A DNA stretch of 64,000 bases, taken from contig JAFXGW010000042.1 of assembly GCA_017536685.1 (NCBI GenBank), positions 48,493-112,492 on the forward strand, given 5' to 3'. Under the pieces are notes generated by a model. That model saw only the letters and a list, made by a program, of their open reading frames with translations. It was not told where the DNA came from and made no database searches. The translations under genes were made by a program, and so were the position numbers. Origin of the DNA: Clostridia bacterium (lineage in GTDB: Bacteria; Bacillota; Clostridia; TANB77; CAG-508). Positions 17,875 through 26,672 of the stretch are shown in pieces (positions within the stretch are counted from its first letter, which is position 1; every line of letters starts with the position of its first letter).

Positions 17875-18567
17875 TTAGACTGGTGCTACGTCAACATTCG
17901 GAAGATAATGGATAATCTTGCTAGCCATTTCGGCATCATCTAAATGCATCAGGAATACCTTTACATTAGACTCAGCCAAACAGACAAGTCTGTCAATGGC
18001 ATTGTCGATATTCAAGTGAGCAGCACTTTTATTGATGCAGATATCGACGTAAAGCTCATCACAATGTTCAATGGCAAGCTCAAATGGTGCTAAAGTGTTA
18101 GTGTCGCCGGTATAAACGACAGACTTACCATTGATGTTGAAGACGTAGCCAAAGCACTTACCTTCCAGCATAGGAGTATGCGTAGTAGGAATAGTAGCTG
18201 TAAGCCACTCTTTCTTAAAATCTACCGCAGTAATGATTGAGTACCAATCAGAAGCACACCCTTCGATGCGTAACAGAGTTTTCAAATCCTCTGTGACGGG
18301 TTCGGAAGGAGAAACGATAGTGATGGTTTTCTGATACTTGAAGTACATGTACTGAAGCAAAAGATTGACACCACTTACATGGTCTCCATGTGTGTGCGTG
18401 ATATGAACATAGATATGTTCGTAGTCTTGCAGCTTAAGCTGCTTCAGCTTTTGGAAAGCTGTTACAGAACAGTCGATTACGACAAGTTCGTTGTTGCCAG
18501 TGACAAAGTAAGCAGAAGTATGATTTTCTGCTAAGCCAGTGTCTCTACCCAGGAAAGTTAATTCCAT
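17875..18567 (-). CDS. MBL-fold metallo-hydrolase (composition unlike neighbours)
   Basis: Metallo-beta-lactamase-fold hydrolase with the metal motif THTHGDH (about residues 57-63) and further metal ligands: His in TTHTPML, Asp in YTGDTN and a C-terminal MHLDD. Length 230 aa, cytosolic. ATG 18567 is used rather than TTG 18576 because AAAGGGG lies 11 bp before it. Codon use is clearly less A+T-rich than the surroundings (many GAC, ACC, AAG, CTG, CGT), pointing to recent transfer. An 8-bp inverted repeat lies upstream. The substrate cannot be deduced. Confidence 0.85.
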   Translation of the reverse strand: MELTFLGRDTGLAENHTSAYFVTGNNELVVIDCSVTAFQKLKQLKLQDYEHIYVHITHTHGDHVSGVNLLLQYMYFKYQKTITIVSPSEPVTEDLKTLLRIEGCASDWYSIITAVDFKKEWLTATIPTTHTPMLEGKCFGYVFNINGKSVVYTGDTNTLAPFELAIEHCDELYVDICINKSAAHLNIDNAIDRLVCLAESNVKVFLMHLDDAEMASKIIHYLPNVDVAPV

Positions 18568-18639
18568 AGATGTCAAGCCCCTTTCTGTGTTGATTTCGTG
18601 AATATTGACTCTGTTAGTTGCTTAAATATTTGTTCACTG

Positions 18640-18662
18640 TTCGTAATTTAGCACATTACGAA
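18640..18662. promoter_or_regulatory. Inverted repeat upstream of the MBL gene
   Basis: TTCGTAAT and ATTACGAA are perfect 8-bp arms about 70 bp before the MBL start, in the 397-bp region between divergent genes (18568-18964). It may be an operator. The rest of the region is A+T-rich and holds the fucO leader; no further gene is seen. Confidence 0.45.
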
Positions 18663-18964
18663 AAAATATACGCAACTGACCACGTTATTTTAACATATTT
18701 TTAGATATTTTGCAAATAAAAAGATACAAATAATTGTCTAGAAATTATCGGATATATGTAATGAATTAGTATGAGACATGATAAGAGTAGGTTGAAAAAC
18801 AAAAGGAATTTGAAAAATAGTTATTGAAAAATTATTTTCTATATGTGATAATTTATGTGTTAAGTAAATATTATAAAATATTTAAGAATAAATTGATTAT
18901 AATATGTACAAAAGTAAATGTTTATAACTTGAAAAAAATAAATAAATTTAAGGAGGAACGAAAG

Positions 18965-20119
18965 ATGGCAGAAAGATTTATTCTAAATGAAACATCTTAT
19001 TTTGGAAGGGGTTCAAGAACTGAACTTGCTAATGAAATTAAAACAAGAGGATTTAATAAGGTTTTAGTTGTAACAGATCAAACTTTATTAGATTGTGGCG
19101 TAGCTGGAAAAGTTATTTCAGTATTAGAAGATGCGGGAATTGCATTTGATGTATATGCAGATATAAAACCAAATCCAACAGTAAAAAATGTACAAGATGG
19201 TGTAAATAAATGTAGAGAAGTAGGCGCAGATGTAATAGTTACAGTTGGCGGTGGATCAGCTATGGATACTGCAAAAGGAATTTCAATAATAATGACAAAT
19301 CCAGATAGATATGACGTTGTATCTTTAAATGGATTATCAAATACAGTAAATAAAGGAATGCCAGTTATAGCATTACCTACAACACATGGAACTGCTGCAG
19401 AAGTAACAATAAACTATGTTATTACAGATGAAGAAAGACAAATAAAAATGGTTTGTGTAGATCCTAATGATATACCAGTTTTAGCAATTGTTGACTCAGA
19501 ATTAATGGAAACATTACCAAAAGGAACAGCAGCAGCTACAGGATTAGATGCGTTAACACATGCTGTAGAAGGATATATTACCAAAGGACATAACTTAATT
19601 GCAGATATGTTCCATATGAAAGCTATTGAATTAATATTTGAAAACTTAGCAAAAGCTGTTAACGAAAAAGATCCAGTTGCTATAGAAAATATGTCTAGAG
19701 CACAATATATTGCAGGAATGGGATTTTCAAATGTTGGACTTGGAATAGTTCACTCAATGGCACACCAATTAGGAGCTGTTTATGATACACCTCATGGTGT
19801 TGCAAATGCAATCTTGCTTCCAACAGTTATGAGATTTAATGGAGTTGTATGCGCAGACAGATTTAGAGAAATACTTTGCAATATTGGAAGACCTGATGCA
19901 AAAGATTTAAATGATCAAGATGTTATAAATACATTCGTATGGATGATAGAAGAATTATCAAAATCAGTTGGTGTAACACAAAGAGTTTCTGATGTTGGAT
20001 GTAAAGAAGAAGATTTAGAAATGCTAGCTAATAAAGCAATGGAAGATCCTTGTAAACCAGGAAATCCAAGAGAAGTAACAAAAGAAGATTTTATAAGATT
20101 ATATAGAGAAGCTATGTAA
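18965..20119 (+). CDS. fucO: Iron-containing alcohol dehydrogenase, lactaldehyde reductase type
   Basis: NAD-dependent reductase of the FucO type, converting lactaldehyde to 1,2-propanediol or acting on similar alcohols. ATG 18965 follows AAGGAGG and gives 384 aa, starting AERFILNETSYFGRG as in FucO; the upstream in-frame extension is not supported. The nucleotide motif GGGSAMDTAKG is near residue 98. The metal ligands are visible as Asp and His in GLDALTHAVEG, His in VHSMAHQLG and His in DTPHGVANA. PTTHGTAAEVTINYV matches closely except His for Ala in the PTTAGT segment. It stands alone, flanked by minus-strand genes. Confidence 0.9.
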   Translation: MAERFILNETSYFGRGSRTELANEIKTRGFNKVLVVTDQTLLDCGVAGKVISVLEDAGIAFDVYADIKPNPTVKNVQDGVNKCREVGADVIVTVGGGSAMDTAKGISIIMTNPDRYDVVSLNGLSNTVNKGMPVIALPTTHGTAAEVTINYVITDEERQIKMVCVDPNDIPVLAIVDSELMETLPKGTAAATGLDALTHAVEGYITKGHNLIADMFHMKAIELIFENLAKAVNEKDPVAIENMSRAQYIAGMGFSNVGLGIVHSMAHQLGAVYDTPHGVANAILLPTVMRFNGVVCADRFREILCNIGRPDAKDLNDQDVINTFVWMIEELSKSVGVTQRVSDVGCKEEDLEMLANKAMEDPCKPGNPREVTKEDFIRLYREAM

Positions 20120-20154
20120 TGTAAATATTATATTTACAGTTAAATGTATAAACG

Positions 20155-20206
20155 AAAAGACCTCAAGCTATTATGGCCAAAATAATAGCTCGAGGTCTTT
20201 TTTGTT
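20155..20206. terminator. Bidirectional terminator after fucO
   Basis: AAAAGACCTCAAGCTATTA (20155-20173) pairs with TAATAGCTCGAGGTCTTTT (20183-20201) with one mismatch; a T tract follows. Confidence 0.88.
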
Positions 20207-20600
20207 ATCCTTCGACGATGAAAATATAGATAGGTCTGTCATGTTTCCACACTATATTGCGCGTGGTACGTTTAACAGATTCGATATTACCGTCAGGGGA
20301 AATTTGGATTGTGCTGTTATTACGCCAATATACATAATTGGAAAAGGCTTTCTGATTATGAAGAACTTTCTTGGGAGAAAGTCTAACATATTCGAAAGGT
20401 TTAACAATCTTGTAGATAGCATATTGATTATTTTCGATTTGAACAAGAAGATACTGAATGTCGTTGATTTTGGCTTGGTCTTTTACTACATAACCATGCT
20501 CGAAATCAATTGTATATCCAATCATATTCTTGCAAGTTCGATTTATTCTCCGTTGGTTAGTTTTCCTCATTTTTGCCTTTTTTTGTGGGCTAAACTTCAT
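20205..20600 (-). CDS. Hypothetical protein of foreign composition
   Basis: Not recognised. With ATG 20600 (GAAGGGAG about 14 bp before it) the product is 131 aa. It is basic at the N-terminus and beta-rich afterwards, with no signal or membrane segment. Codon use is less A+T-rich than the surroundings, as in the MBL gene at 17.9-18.6 kb. It contains CGG in frame at 20552-20550, read as Arg in Gln-Arg-Arg. If CGG forces a +1 shift in this organism, that reading would stop two codons later. A start at ATG 20525 would exclude the CGG but lacks a clear ribosome binding site. The gene may be a recent arrival not adapted to the host. Confidence 0.5.
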   Translation of the reverse strand: MKFSPQKKAKMRKTNQRRINRTCKNMIGYTIDFEHGYVVKDQAKINDIQYLLVQIENNQYAIYKIVKPFEYVRLSPKKVLHNQKAFSNYVYWRNNSTIQISPDGNIESVKRTTRNIVWKHDRPIYIFIVEG

Positions 20601-20799
20601 TACGGAAAAATACACTCCCTTCAATTGAATTTGCGCGTAACAAATAGTTTTGGCCATACCATTTGACAATATATACCACGATTGGTACAAAGGTATTATA
20701 AAACATTTTTGACAATTTGTAAATTATTGCTAATACTATTTAAATAAACAAAAGTAATAAATAAAATTACTAATCATATATAATTATGAGGTGATTTTT

Positions 20800-21717
20800 T
20801 TGTTATATATTAAACTTGAAAATGATATTGGTGAAAGCGATGAAAAATTAAGATGTATGAAAAATTTAATATATAGATTTAAATATAAGTTTGCAAGATT
20901 TAAAGAAGAAAAAATAGAAAGCGGAGAATTACTTTTTCTACCTAATTTAGAAAAGTATACCTATGAAAAATTATCTAAATATTTAAATATTAAAGGAACA
21001 ACTAGAGTTTGTATATCTGATAAATTAATGAAAAATCAGGAATTTATTAACTTTTTAATATATAATAATATTGAAATTTTAAATGGAAGATGGATTTTTA
21101 AACATATGGGAGTTGATATTGTAAAATATATATGTAATTCCAAAAAAGAAAAAATAAATTTTCAAGAAGTTTCTATATTATCAAATGATATAGATAGAAT
21201 ATTAAAGCTGATTATTTTTGATTTAGCCAAAGAAGTTAGAATATTGAATTTAATAACTCAAAATGAAAATAAGTTTAAAAAAATAGAAAAAGAACTTTAT
21301 GATAATTATGGGATAATTTTAAATGTTGTTAATAATTATCAAAAATCTTTATTAAAAAGTGATATTATATTAAATTTTGATTTTGAAGAAGAGGAATTAA
21401 ATAAGTATAATATAAATTCAAAAGCTTGTATTATAAATTTTGATAAAGAAATAAATATAAAAGAAAAAAGCTTTAAAGGAATAAATACTGATTTTTTTGA
21501 ATTAAATCTTCCAATGAAATATATAAAAGATAGTGTATATTTAAATGATTTTAATACTACAATTTTTTATGAAAGTTTAATATATCAAAATACTAACCCT
21601 GAAAATATAAAGAAAAAAATAAGAACTGATAAAATTAACATAAATTTTTTGAATGGCAAAAATGGAAGAATTCGAAAAAATGAATATTTAAATTTATCAA
21701 AAAAAATGGCAAATTAA
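20800..21717 (+). CDS. Hypothetical protein upstream of greA
   Basis: Not recognised. TTG 20800 is preferred because GAGGTGA sits 5 bp before it; the product is 305 aa. It is Lys/Glu/Ile/Asn-rich, with no signal peptide or clear membrane helix. The middle (about 135-215) has an alternating strand/helix pattern that could be a nucleotide-binding-like fold, but no motif is convincing. The C-terminus is basic. The greA promoter overlaps its stop codon. Confidence 0.6.
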   Translation: MLYIKLENDIGESDEKLRCMKNLIYRFKYKFARFKEEKIESGELLFLPNLEKYTYEKLSKYLNIKGTTRVCISDKLMKNQEFINFLIYNNIEILNGRWIFKHMGVDIVKYICNSKKEKINFQEVSILSNDIDRILKLIIFDLAKEVRILNLITQNENKFKKIEKELYDNYGIILNVVNNYQKSLLKSDIILNFDFEEEELNKYNINSKACIINFDKEINIKEKSFKGINTDFFELNLPMKYIKDSVYLNDFNTTIFYESLIYQNTNPENIKKKIRTDKININFLNGKNGRIRKNEYLNLSKKMAN

Positions 21718-21718
21718 C

Positions 21719-21747
21719 TTGACAAAACTGAAAATAAACCTTATTAT
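21719..21747 (+). promoter_or_regulatory. Sigma-A promoter of greA
   Basis: TTGACA (21719-21724), 17-bp spacer, TATTAT (21742-21747). Confidence 0.75.
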
Positions 21748-21786
21748 AAGTTAAGTAAAAAAGTAACAATAAAGGAGGCCTTTGAA

Positions 21787-22263
21787 ATGGGAGAAAAAGA
21801 ATATTTATTAACACAAGAAGGTTATGATAATTTAGAAAAAGAATTAGAAAGATTAAAAACAGTTGAGAGATATGAAATCGCTGAAAGAATAAAAGTTGCT
21901 TTAGGATTTGGAGATTTATCAGAAAACTCTGAATATGATGAAGCTAAAAATGCTCAAGCAAACAATGAAATAAAAATAGCTGAATTAGAAGAAAAAATCA
22001 AATATGCTAAAATTATAGATGAATCAGAAATTGATACTGAAGTAGTTCAAGTTGGAAACATCGTAAAAGTTTTAGATATGGAATTTGATGAAACAGTAGA
22101 ATATACAATAGTTGGTTCAACAGAAGTTGATGTTGTTGCAAACAAAATATCAAATGAATCTCCAATTGGAATGGCTTTACTTGGTAAAAAAAGAAATAAT
22201 ATAGTAGAAGTGCAAGCACCTATTGGAATTATCAAATTAAAAATATTATCAATAAAAAAATAA
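21787..22263 (+). CDS. greA: Transcription elongation factor GreA
   Basis: Rescues backtracked RNA polymerase by stimulating transcript cleavage. The 158-aa protein has the N-terminal coiled coil with the family signature ([33 protein letters not shown] with the acidic tip) and the C-terminal FKBP-like domain ([17 protein letters not shown]). Ribosome binding site AAAGGAGG. A terminator follows. Confidence 0.97.
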   Translation: MGEKEYLLTQEGYDNLEKELERLKTVERYEIAERIKVALGFGDLSENSEYDEAKNAQANNEIKIAELEEKIKYAKIIDESEIDTEVVQVGNIVKVLDMEFDETVEYTIVGSTEVDVVANKISNESPIGMALLGKKRNNIVEVQAPIGIIKLKILSIKK

Positions 22264-22306
22264 TAAATTAAAAATGTATTAGTTTAATAATAAAAGTATA
22301 AAAAAT

Positions 22307-22346
22307 AAAGTAGAATACAAAAAATGTGTTCTACTTTATTTTTTTG
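22307..22346 (+). terminator. greA terminator
   Basis: AAAGTAGAATACA (22307-22319) pairs with TGTGTTCTACTTT (22325-22337, one G-U pair), then a T tract. Confidence 0.92.
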
Positions 22347-22485
22347 TTATTACTTTACAATTATATTACAAAAAATAAAAAATATATACATAAGAAAAAT
22401 TGTTATGATATAATAAATAAAAATTGTTTTTATTTATCTAAAGCAAATTTTGTTAAAAATAAAACTAGAGAAAGGAATAAAAAAG

Positions 22486-24360
22486 ATGAAGAGAACTAGT
22501 AAGATAATAATTGCAATAATAATCGTGGCTGTGCTATTATTAGGAATTGGATACGCTGCAATCCAAAACATAACTTTAACTATAGCAGGTACAGCAGCAG
22601 CAGATCCAAGTCAATCAAATTTTAAAGTAATGTTCTCAGGAACACCAACAGTATCAGATGATACATATGTAACAGCAGCAGTAACAGATGATACAAATGC
22701 AACAATAAATGTTGAGGGGTTAACTAAAAAAGGTGATGTTGTATCAGCAACATATACAGTACAAAATGCAAGTACAGACTTATCAGCAGATTTATCAGTA
22801 GCAACAACAAATAACAATACAGAATATTTCACATTAAGTTCAGAACTAGAAAAAACAAGTCTAGTTGCAGGAGAGGCGACAACTTTGACTGTAACAGTAG
22901 AATTAACAAAGACACCAATAACAGATAGTGTAAGTGCAACAATAGGAGTACAATTAACAGCAATGCCAGTACAACCAGGAGAAGAAGGAACAAGTGAAGG
23001 AATAAATGGAAGTTCACAAACACCTGAAGTAATTAAAACAACATTATCAACATTAACAAATGAGAATATAGGAGATTATATAGACTTAGGTAATAATGTA
23101 GTTGGAACGGCAAGAAGCTCAGATGATTGGAGAATTTATTATAAAGATGAAAATACAGTATATGTAGTACTAGCAGATTATTTACCAAATAGTACAAACT
23201 ATGCAGTAAATGCAGGTTTAGAAACAATGGGTACATATGGAGTTTATTCAAATACAAATAGAGATACATTACTTACTGCACTTACAACAAATTCAAATTG
23301 GAATGATTTAGCAAATGGAGTAAGTGGTGCAACAGTAACGGGTGCGGCAACAGCAGAATTGTCGATATACAGTTATTATGCTAAAACAGGAATACTTTTA
23401 GATCCAACCAATAATGTAAAATTGGATTCTAACATAGAGGGCTATGATATATATGTTCCGCAGACAAGTGTAGTAGATGATTGTAAGGGGACTTGGATGG
23501 CTTCTTCAGAAAATAGTGATGATACGGCTTATATTTATTGTATTTTCTATACAGGTGCTACTTTGTGTGAAGGGTTTGATAATCCATATTTTGCAATTCG
23601 ACCTGTGATTGCTTTACCTGCTAGTACAGTAGTAATACAAGACGGGGATACTTGGACAATACCAATAGAAGCAACCAATGGAAAAACAACAGCAGGAGTT
23701 GAAAGAAATAATGCACCAGAAACAATAAATACAACATTAGCAAGTGTAACAAATGCTAACATAGGAGAATATATTGATTTAGGAAATAACATAGTAGGTG
23801 GAAAAAGTACATCAGATGACTGGAGAATTTTATATAAAGATGGAGATACAACATATGCAATATTAGCAGATTATCTACCAAACAGCACAGGAAATGCAAC
23901 TGCTGCAGGATTAGATATAAGTAAATCAGATACAGAAGATTATGAATATGCAGTATATTCAAAAACAAATAGAGACACATTGCTAGCGGGATTAACTCAT
24001 AGTACAGTATGGAATGATTTAGCAAATGGGTTAAGTGGTGCAACAGTAACTGGAGCACCAACAGCAGAATTATTAATGCGCAGTTATAATACAAAAAATG
24101 GAACAGATGTGGATTATACAACTTATCCAGACTTAGGTGCAAGCTATTTATACGCGGCTCAATTTGATCCAGATAGATATGAAGGGACGTATTGGTTGGC
24201 TTCGCCTCGTGGTGACTCTATAAGTCTGTATGGTGTGCACGCTTTCGGTCATGTGCACTACTACAACTATGACCACACTAACAATGGCGTTCGTCCTGTA
24301 GTAGCTTTACCTTCAGAATTAACATGTAGCTACACAAATGGAGTATGGGTAGTAGACTAA
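22486..24360 (+). CDS. Surface protein with two DUF6273-like repeats; possible diversified C-terminus
   Basis: Product of 624 aa starting at ATG 22486 after AGAAAGGA. An N-terminal membrane/signal helix (about residues 5-25, ending LLLGIGYAAIQ) is followed by a Thr/Ala/Ser-rich beta domain of about 150 aa, nearly identical to the neighbour at 24606. Then come two related repeats of about 220 aa. Each starts INTTLASVTNANIGEYIDLG or similar, has DDWRILYKDG and ends TYWLASP...GVRPVVALP, as in DUF6273/C-type-lectin-like modules. The last stretch (24175-24310) has codons mostly ending in C or T, unlike the rest. It is probably exported and membrane-anchored by the N-terminus. Ligand unknown. Confidence 0.7.
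   Translation: MKRTSKIIIAIIIVAVLLLGIGYAAIQNITLTIAGTAAADPSQSNFKVMFSGTPTVSDDTYVTAAVTDDTNATINVEGLTKKGDVVSATYTVQNASTDLSADLSVATTNNNTEYFTLSSELEKTSLVAGEATTLTVTVELTKTPITDSVSATIGVQLTAMPVQPGEEGTSEGINGSSQTPEVIKTTLSTLTNENIGDYIDLGNNVVGTARSSDDWRIYYKDENTVYVVLADYLPNSTNYAVNAGLETMGTYGVYSNTNRDTLLTALTTNSNWNDLANGVSGATVTGAATAELSIYSYYAKTGILLDPTNNVKLDSNIEGYDIYVPQTSVVDDCKGTWMASSENSDDTAYIYCIFYTGATLCEGFDNPYFAIRPVIALPASTVVIQDGDTWTIPIEATNGKTTAGVERNNAPETINTTLASVTNANIGEYIDLGNNIVGGKSTSDDWRILYKDGDTTYAILADYLPNSTGNATAAGLDISKSDTEDYEYAVYSKTNRDTLLAGLTHSTVWNDLANGLSGATVTGAPTAELLMRSYNTKNGTDVDYTTYPDLGASYLYAAQFDPDRYEGTYWLASPRGDSISLYGVHAFGHVHYYNYDHTNNGVRPVVALPSELTCSYTNGVWVVD
24190..24312 (+). other. NNY-rich codon patch resembling a DGR variable region
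   Basis: Within the second repeat, from TGG at about 24193, most codons end in C or T (CAC, TTC, TAC, AAC, GAC, CAT, GGT, GCT), although third-position C is rare elsewhere in this genome. Such codons are reachable from AAC/AAT by changes at adenines only. The patch ends in the G+C-richer GGCGTTCGTCCTGTAGTAG, which would fit a mutagenesis start site. No reverse transcriptase or template repeat is in the window. Confidence 0.4.
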
Positions 24361-24382
24361 TTTATTTTTAATTAAATATAAT

Positions 24383-24419
24383 AAAAGCGGACAAATTATA
24401 AATTTTGTTCGCTTTTTTC
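24383..24419 (+). terminator. Terminator between the two paralogous surface genes
   Basis: AAAGCGGACAAATT pairs with AATTTTGTTCGCTTT (one G-U pair, slight offset) with a T tract. The remaining gap to 24605 is A+T-rich leader sequence. Confidence 0.85.
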
Positions 24420-24605
24420 TTTTTATAGAATATAAAAAATTGTGTACAATCTTTTATGTTAACATTTTTATTACAAATACCCAAAAAATATATACAATAA
24501 AAACTTGTATATGTTATACTGAAATTGAAATTTTGAAAGGTGAAAAAATTGTTTTAATTGTGTTTAAAACAAATTTTATATAAATAAAGGAAAGGAAGAA
24601 AAAAT

Positions 24606-25967
24606 ATGAAAAAAACCAACAAAATAATATTAGCATCAGCAATAGTTGCAGTGTTATTATTGGGAATTGGATATGCAGCAATTCAAAATATTACTTTAAA
24701 TATTAATGGTACAGCAGCTGCAGATCCAAGTCAATCAAATTTTAAAGTAATGTTTTCTGGTACACCAACAGTATCAGATGATACATATGTAACAGCAGCA
24801 ATAACAGATGATACGAATGCTACAATAAATGTAGAAGGCTTAACTAAAAAAGGTGATGTTGTAACTGCAACATACACAGTACAAAATGCAAGCACAGACT
24901 TATCAGCAGATTTGGGAGTTTCAACAACAAATAGCAATACAGAATATTTTACTTTAAGTTCAGAAATAGCTCAAACAAGTCTAGTTGCAGGTGAAGCAAC
25001 AACGTTAACAGTAACAGTAGAGTTAACAAAAACACCAATAACAGAAAGTGTAAGTGCAACAATAGGTGTACAATTAGAAGCAATGCCAATACAACCAGGA
25101 GAAGAAGGAACAAGTGAAGGAATAAATGATTTTTCACAAACACCAGACAATAGAAATGAATTTGGATTTTATTTTGAGCAACCATATAGTGTAATGATGG
25201 GTGAAGAAAAAGGTACAATAATATTTTATGAGGATACATCATTTGAATTATATGTTGATGGTAAAATACTCCAAAAGTTTCCTGTAGGTTCTACAACATA
25301 TGATTCTTTCACTATAGATGGGACATCTATAGATATGGGAATTTTAACAGTATCTTCTGATGGAAGACAAATTATTATCCCAACAGATCCAATGGATGAT
25401 GATATTATATTTGAATTAGATTTGTCTTTTACTAAAGCTACTGTTCCAGAAGGGGCAATATATATTCATATAGATGAAACAACAAATACAGCTGAAATTT
25501 ATGAATCATTTCCAATAGATTCAAATGATGATTGGTATATTTATGGAGATTATATGTATCACTTTTCATCGGATATAGGCGGCTGGTCAGTAGGTTTATT
25601 TGCTGAGCCTTGGGCATCAGGAATTAATGAATTAACAGGAATTCAAATGGAATTTACCGATTATGACCAAACATCTTATGGCCCAATTCTTGAATCTATT
25701 AATGGAGCACCTATAGTTGAAATGATAGAAACTTTTATGGGATGCAGTAATCTAGTAACAGCCCCAGAAATTCCAAGTGGTGTAAATAGGATGAGTCATA
25801 CATTTACTAATTGTACTTCACTTACTGGAGAAATAATAATAAATGCAAATCCAGAATACTATTCAGGATGTTTTGCTGGAGTTGACTTTGAAAAGCAAAA
25901 TTTAACTCTTGGTGGAAGTTCTACAAAATTAGCTGAAATAGGTGCTACAGGAATAAATTATAAATAA
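24606..25967 (+). CDS. Surface protein with shared N-terminal domain and BspA/DUF285-like C-terminus
   Basis: Product of 453 aa. Residues 1-170 are nearly identical, also at DNA level, to the protein at 22486: membrane helix ending LLLGIGYAAIQ, then the Thr/Ala/Asp-rich beta domain (GTAAADPSQSNFKVMFSG). The middle is Asp/Ser/Thr-rich and beta-like. The C-terminus (about 370-445) has the BspA/DUF285-type pattern: METFMGCSNLV-like, APEIPSGV, HTFTNCTSLTGEI and INANPEYYSGCF. It is probably an exported surface protein. The pair looks like one export/anchor module joined to exchangeable binding domains. Confidence 0.7.
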   Translation: MKKTNKIILASAIVAVLLLGIGYAAIQNITLNINGTAAADPSQSNFKVMFSGTPTVSDDTYVTAAITDDTNATINVEGLTKKGDVVTATYTVQNASTDLSADLGVSTTNSNTEYFTLSSEIAQTSLVAGEATTLTVTVELTKTPITESVSATIGVQLEAMPIQPGEEGTSEGINDFSQTPDNRNEFGFYFEQPYSVMMGEEKGTIIFYEDTSFELYVDGKILQKFPVGSTTYDSFTIDGTSIDMGILTVSSDGRQIIIPTDPMDDDIIFELDLSFTKATVPEGAIYIHIDETTNTAEIYESFPIDSNDDWYIYGDYMYHFSSDIGGWSVGLFAEPWASGINELTGIQMEFTDYDQTSYGPILESINGAPIVEMIETFMGCSNLVTAPEIPSGVNRMSHTFTNCTSLTGEIIINANPEYYSGCFAGVDFEKQNLTLGGSSTKLAEIGATGINYK

Positions 25968-25977
25968 AAAATAAATG

Positions 25978-26008
25978 AGCAGACAAAAATAAGATTTGTC
26001 TGCTTTTT
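25978..26008 (+). terminator. Terminator after the second surface gene
   Basis: AGCAGACAAA / TTTGTCTGCT stem with a T tract. Confidence 0.9.
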
Positions 26009-26141
26009 CATATAGTTTTTATAATTAATATAACAATAGATTAAGAAATTTATAAAATGATTTTAAGATAAATGCTATGAAAACTTGGGAATTTATGATA
26101 TAAAATAAATAATTAATCATGTGAAAAATAGGGGGCCAAAT

Positions 26142-26582
26142 ATGAAAAGAATTAGAGTTGCAGGTTTAGTTGAAATGGAAAATGGATATGCTCTTATGCA
26201 TAGAATGAATGTAAAGAAAAAAGAAAATTCGACCCAACCCTATGGTGAATATTATGTATTTCCTGGTGGTGGAGTTGAAGGAGAAGAATCTTTAGAAGAA
26301 GGGGTTAAAAGAGAAGTTTTAGAAGAATTCGGAATAAATGTTGAAGTAAAAGAAAAATTATATTTTAGACAAATTGGTGATGAATTAGATGAATATTTGT
26401 TTTTGTGTAAATATATTAGTGGAACTTTAGGAACAGGAACTGGTCCAGAATTTTCAGGTGATCCTAAATATATTGATAGAGGACTTTATATACCAACAAT
26501 AATTCCAAAAGAAGAAATAAGAAATATAAGATTATTACCTGAAGAATTTAAAGAAAAATTAATTGAAGATTTTAATTTATAA
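26142..26582 (+). CDS. Nudix hydrolase
   Basis: Hydrolase of nucleoside diphosphates linked to another group. The 146-aa protein contains the complete Nudix box GGVEGEESLEEGVKREVLEEFGI (quoted here as a motif, about residues 43-65) with the catalytic REVLEE. ATG 26142 follows AGGGGG; the GTG at 26121 lies upstream of that site. The substrate is not predictable. The next gene, a histidine phosphatase, has its own start signal. Confidence 0.88.
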   Translation: MKRIRVAGLVEMENGYALMHRMNVKKKENSTQPYGEYYVFPGGGVEGEESLEEGVKREVLEEFGINVEVKEKLYFRQIGDELDEYLFLCKYISGTLGTGTGPEFSGDPKYIDRGLYIPTIIPKEEIRNIRLLPEEFKEKLIEDFNL

Positions 26583-26672
26583 AATTAAGTACAAAAACAA
26601 ATATTATAACTCACAAATTAATAAAATAATATATGATTTTGTATGATAAAAAATATATAAATGGAGAAAATT

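Noticed and set aside
17875..20690. Prophage or integrative element
   Set aside because: No integrase, phage structural gene, tRNA or direct repeats at the borders; only two genes differ in composition.
24190..24312. Complete diversity-generating retroelement in the window
   Set aside because: No reverse transcriptase, accessory protein or template repeat was seen; only the variable-region-like patch is present.
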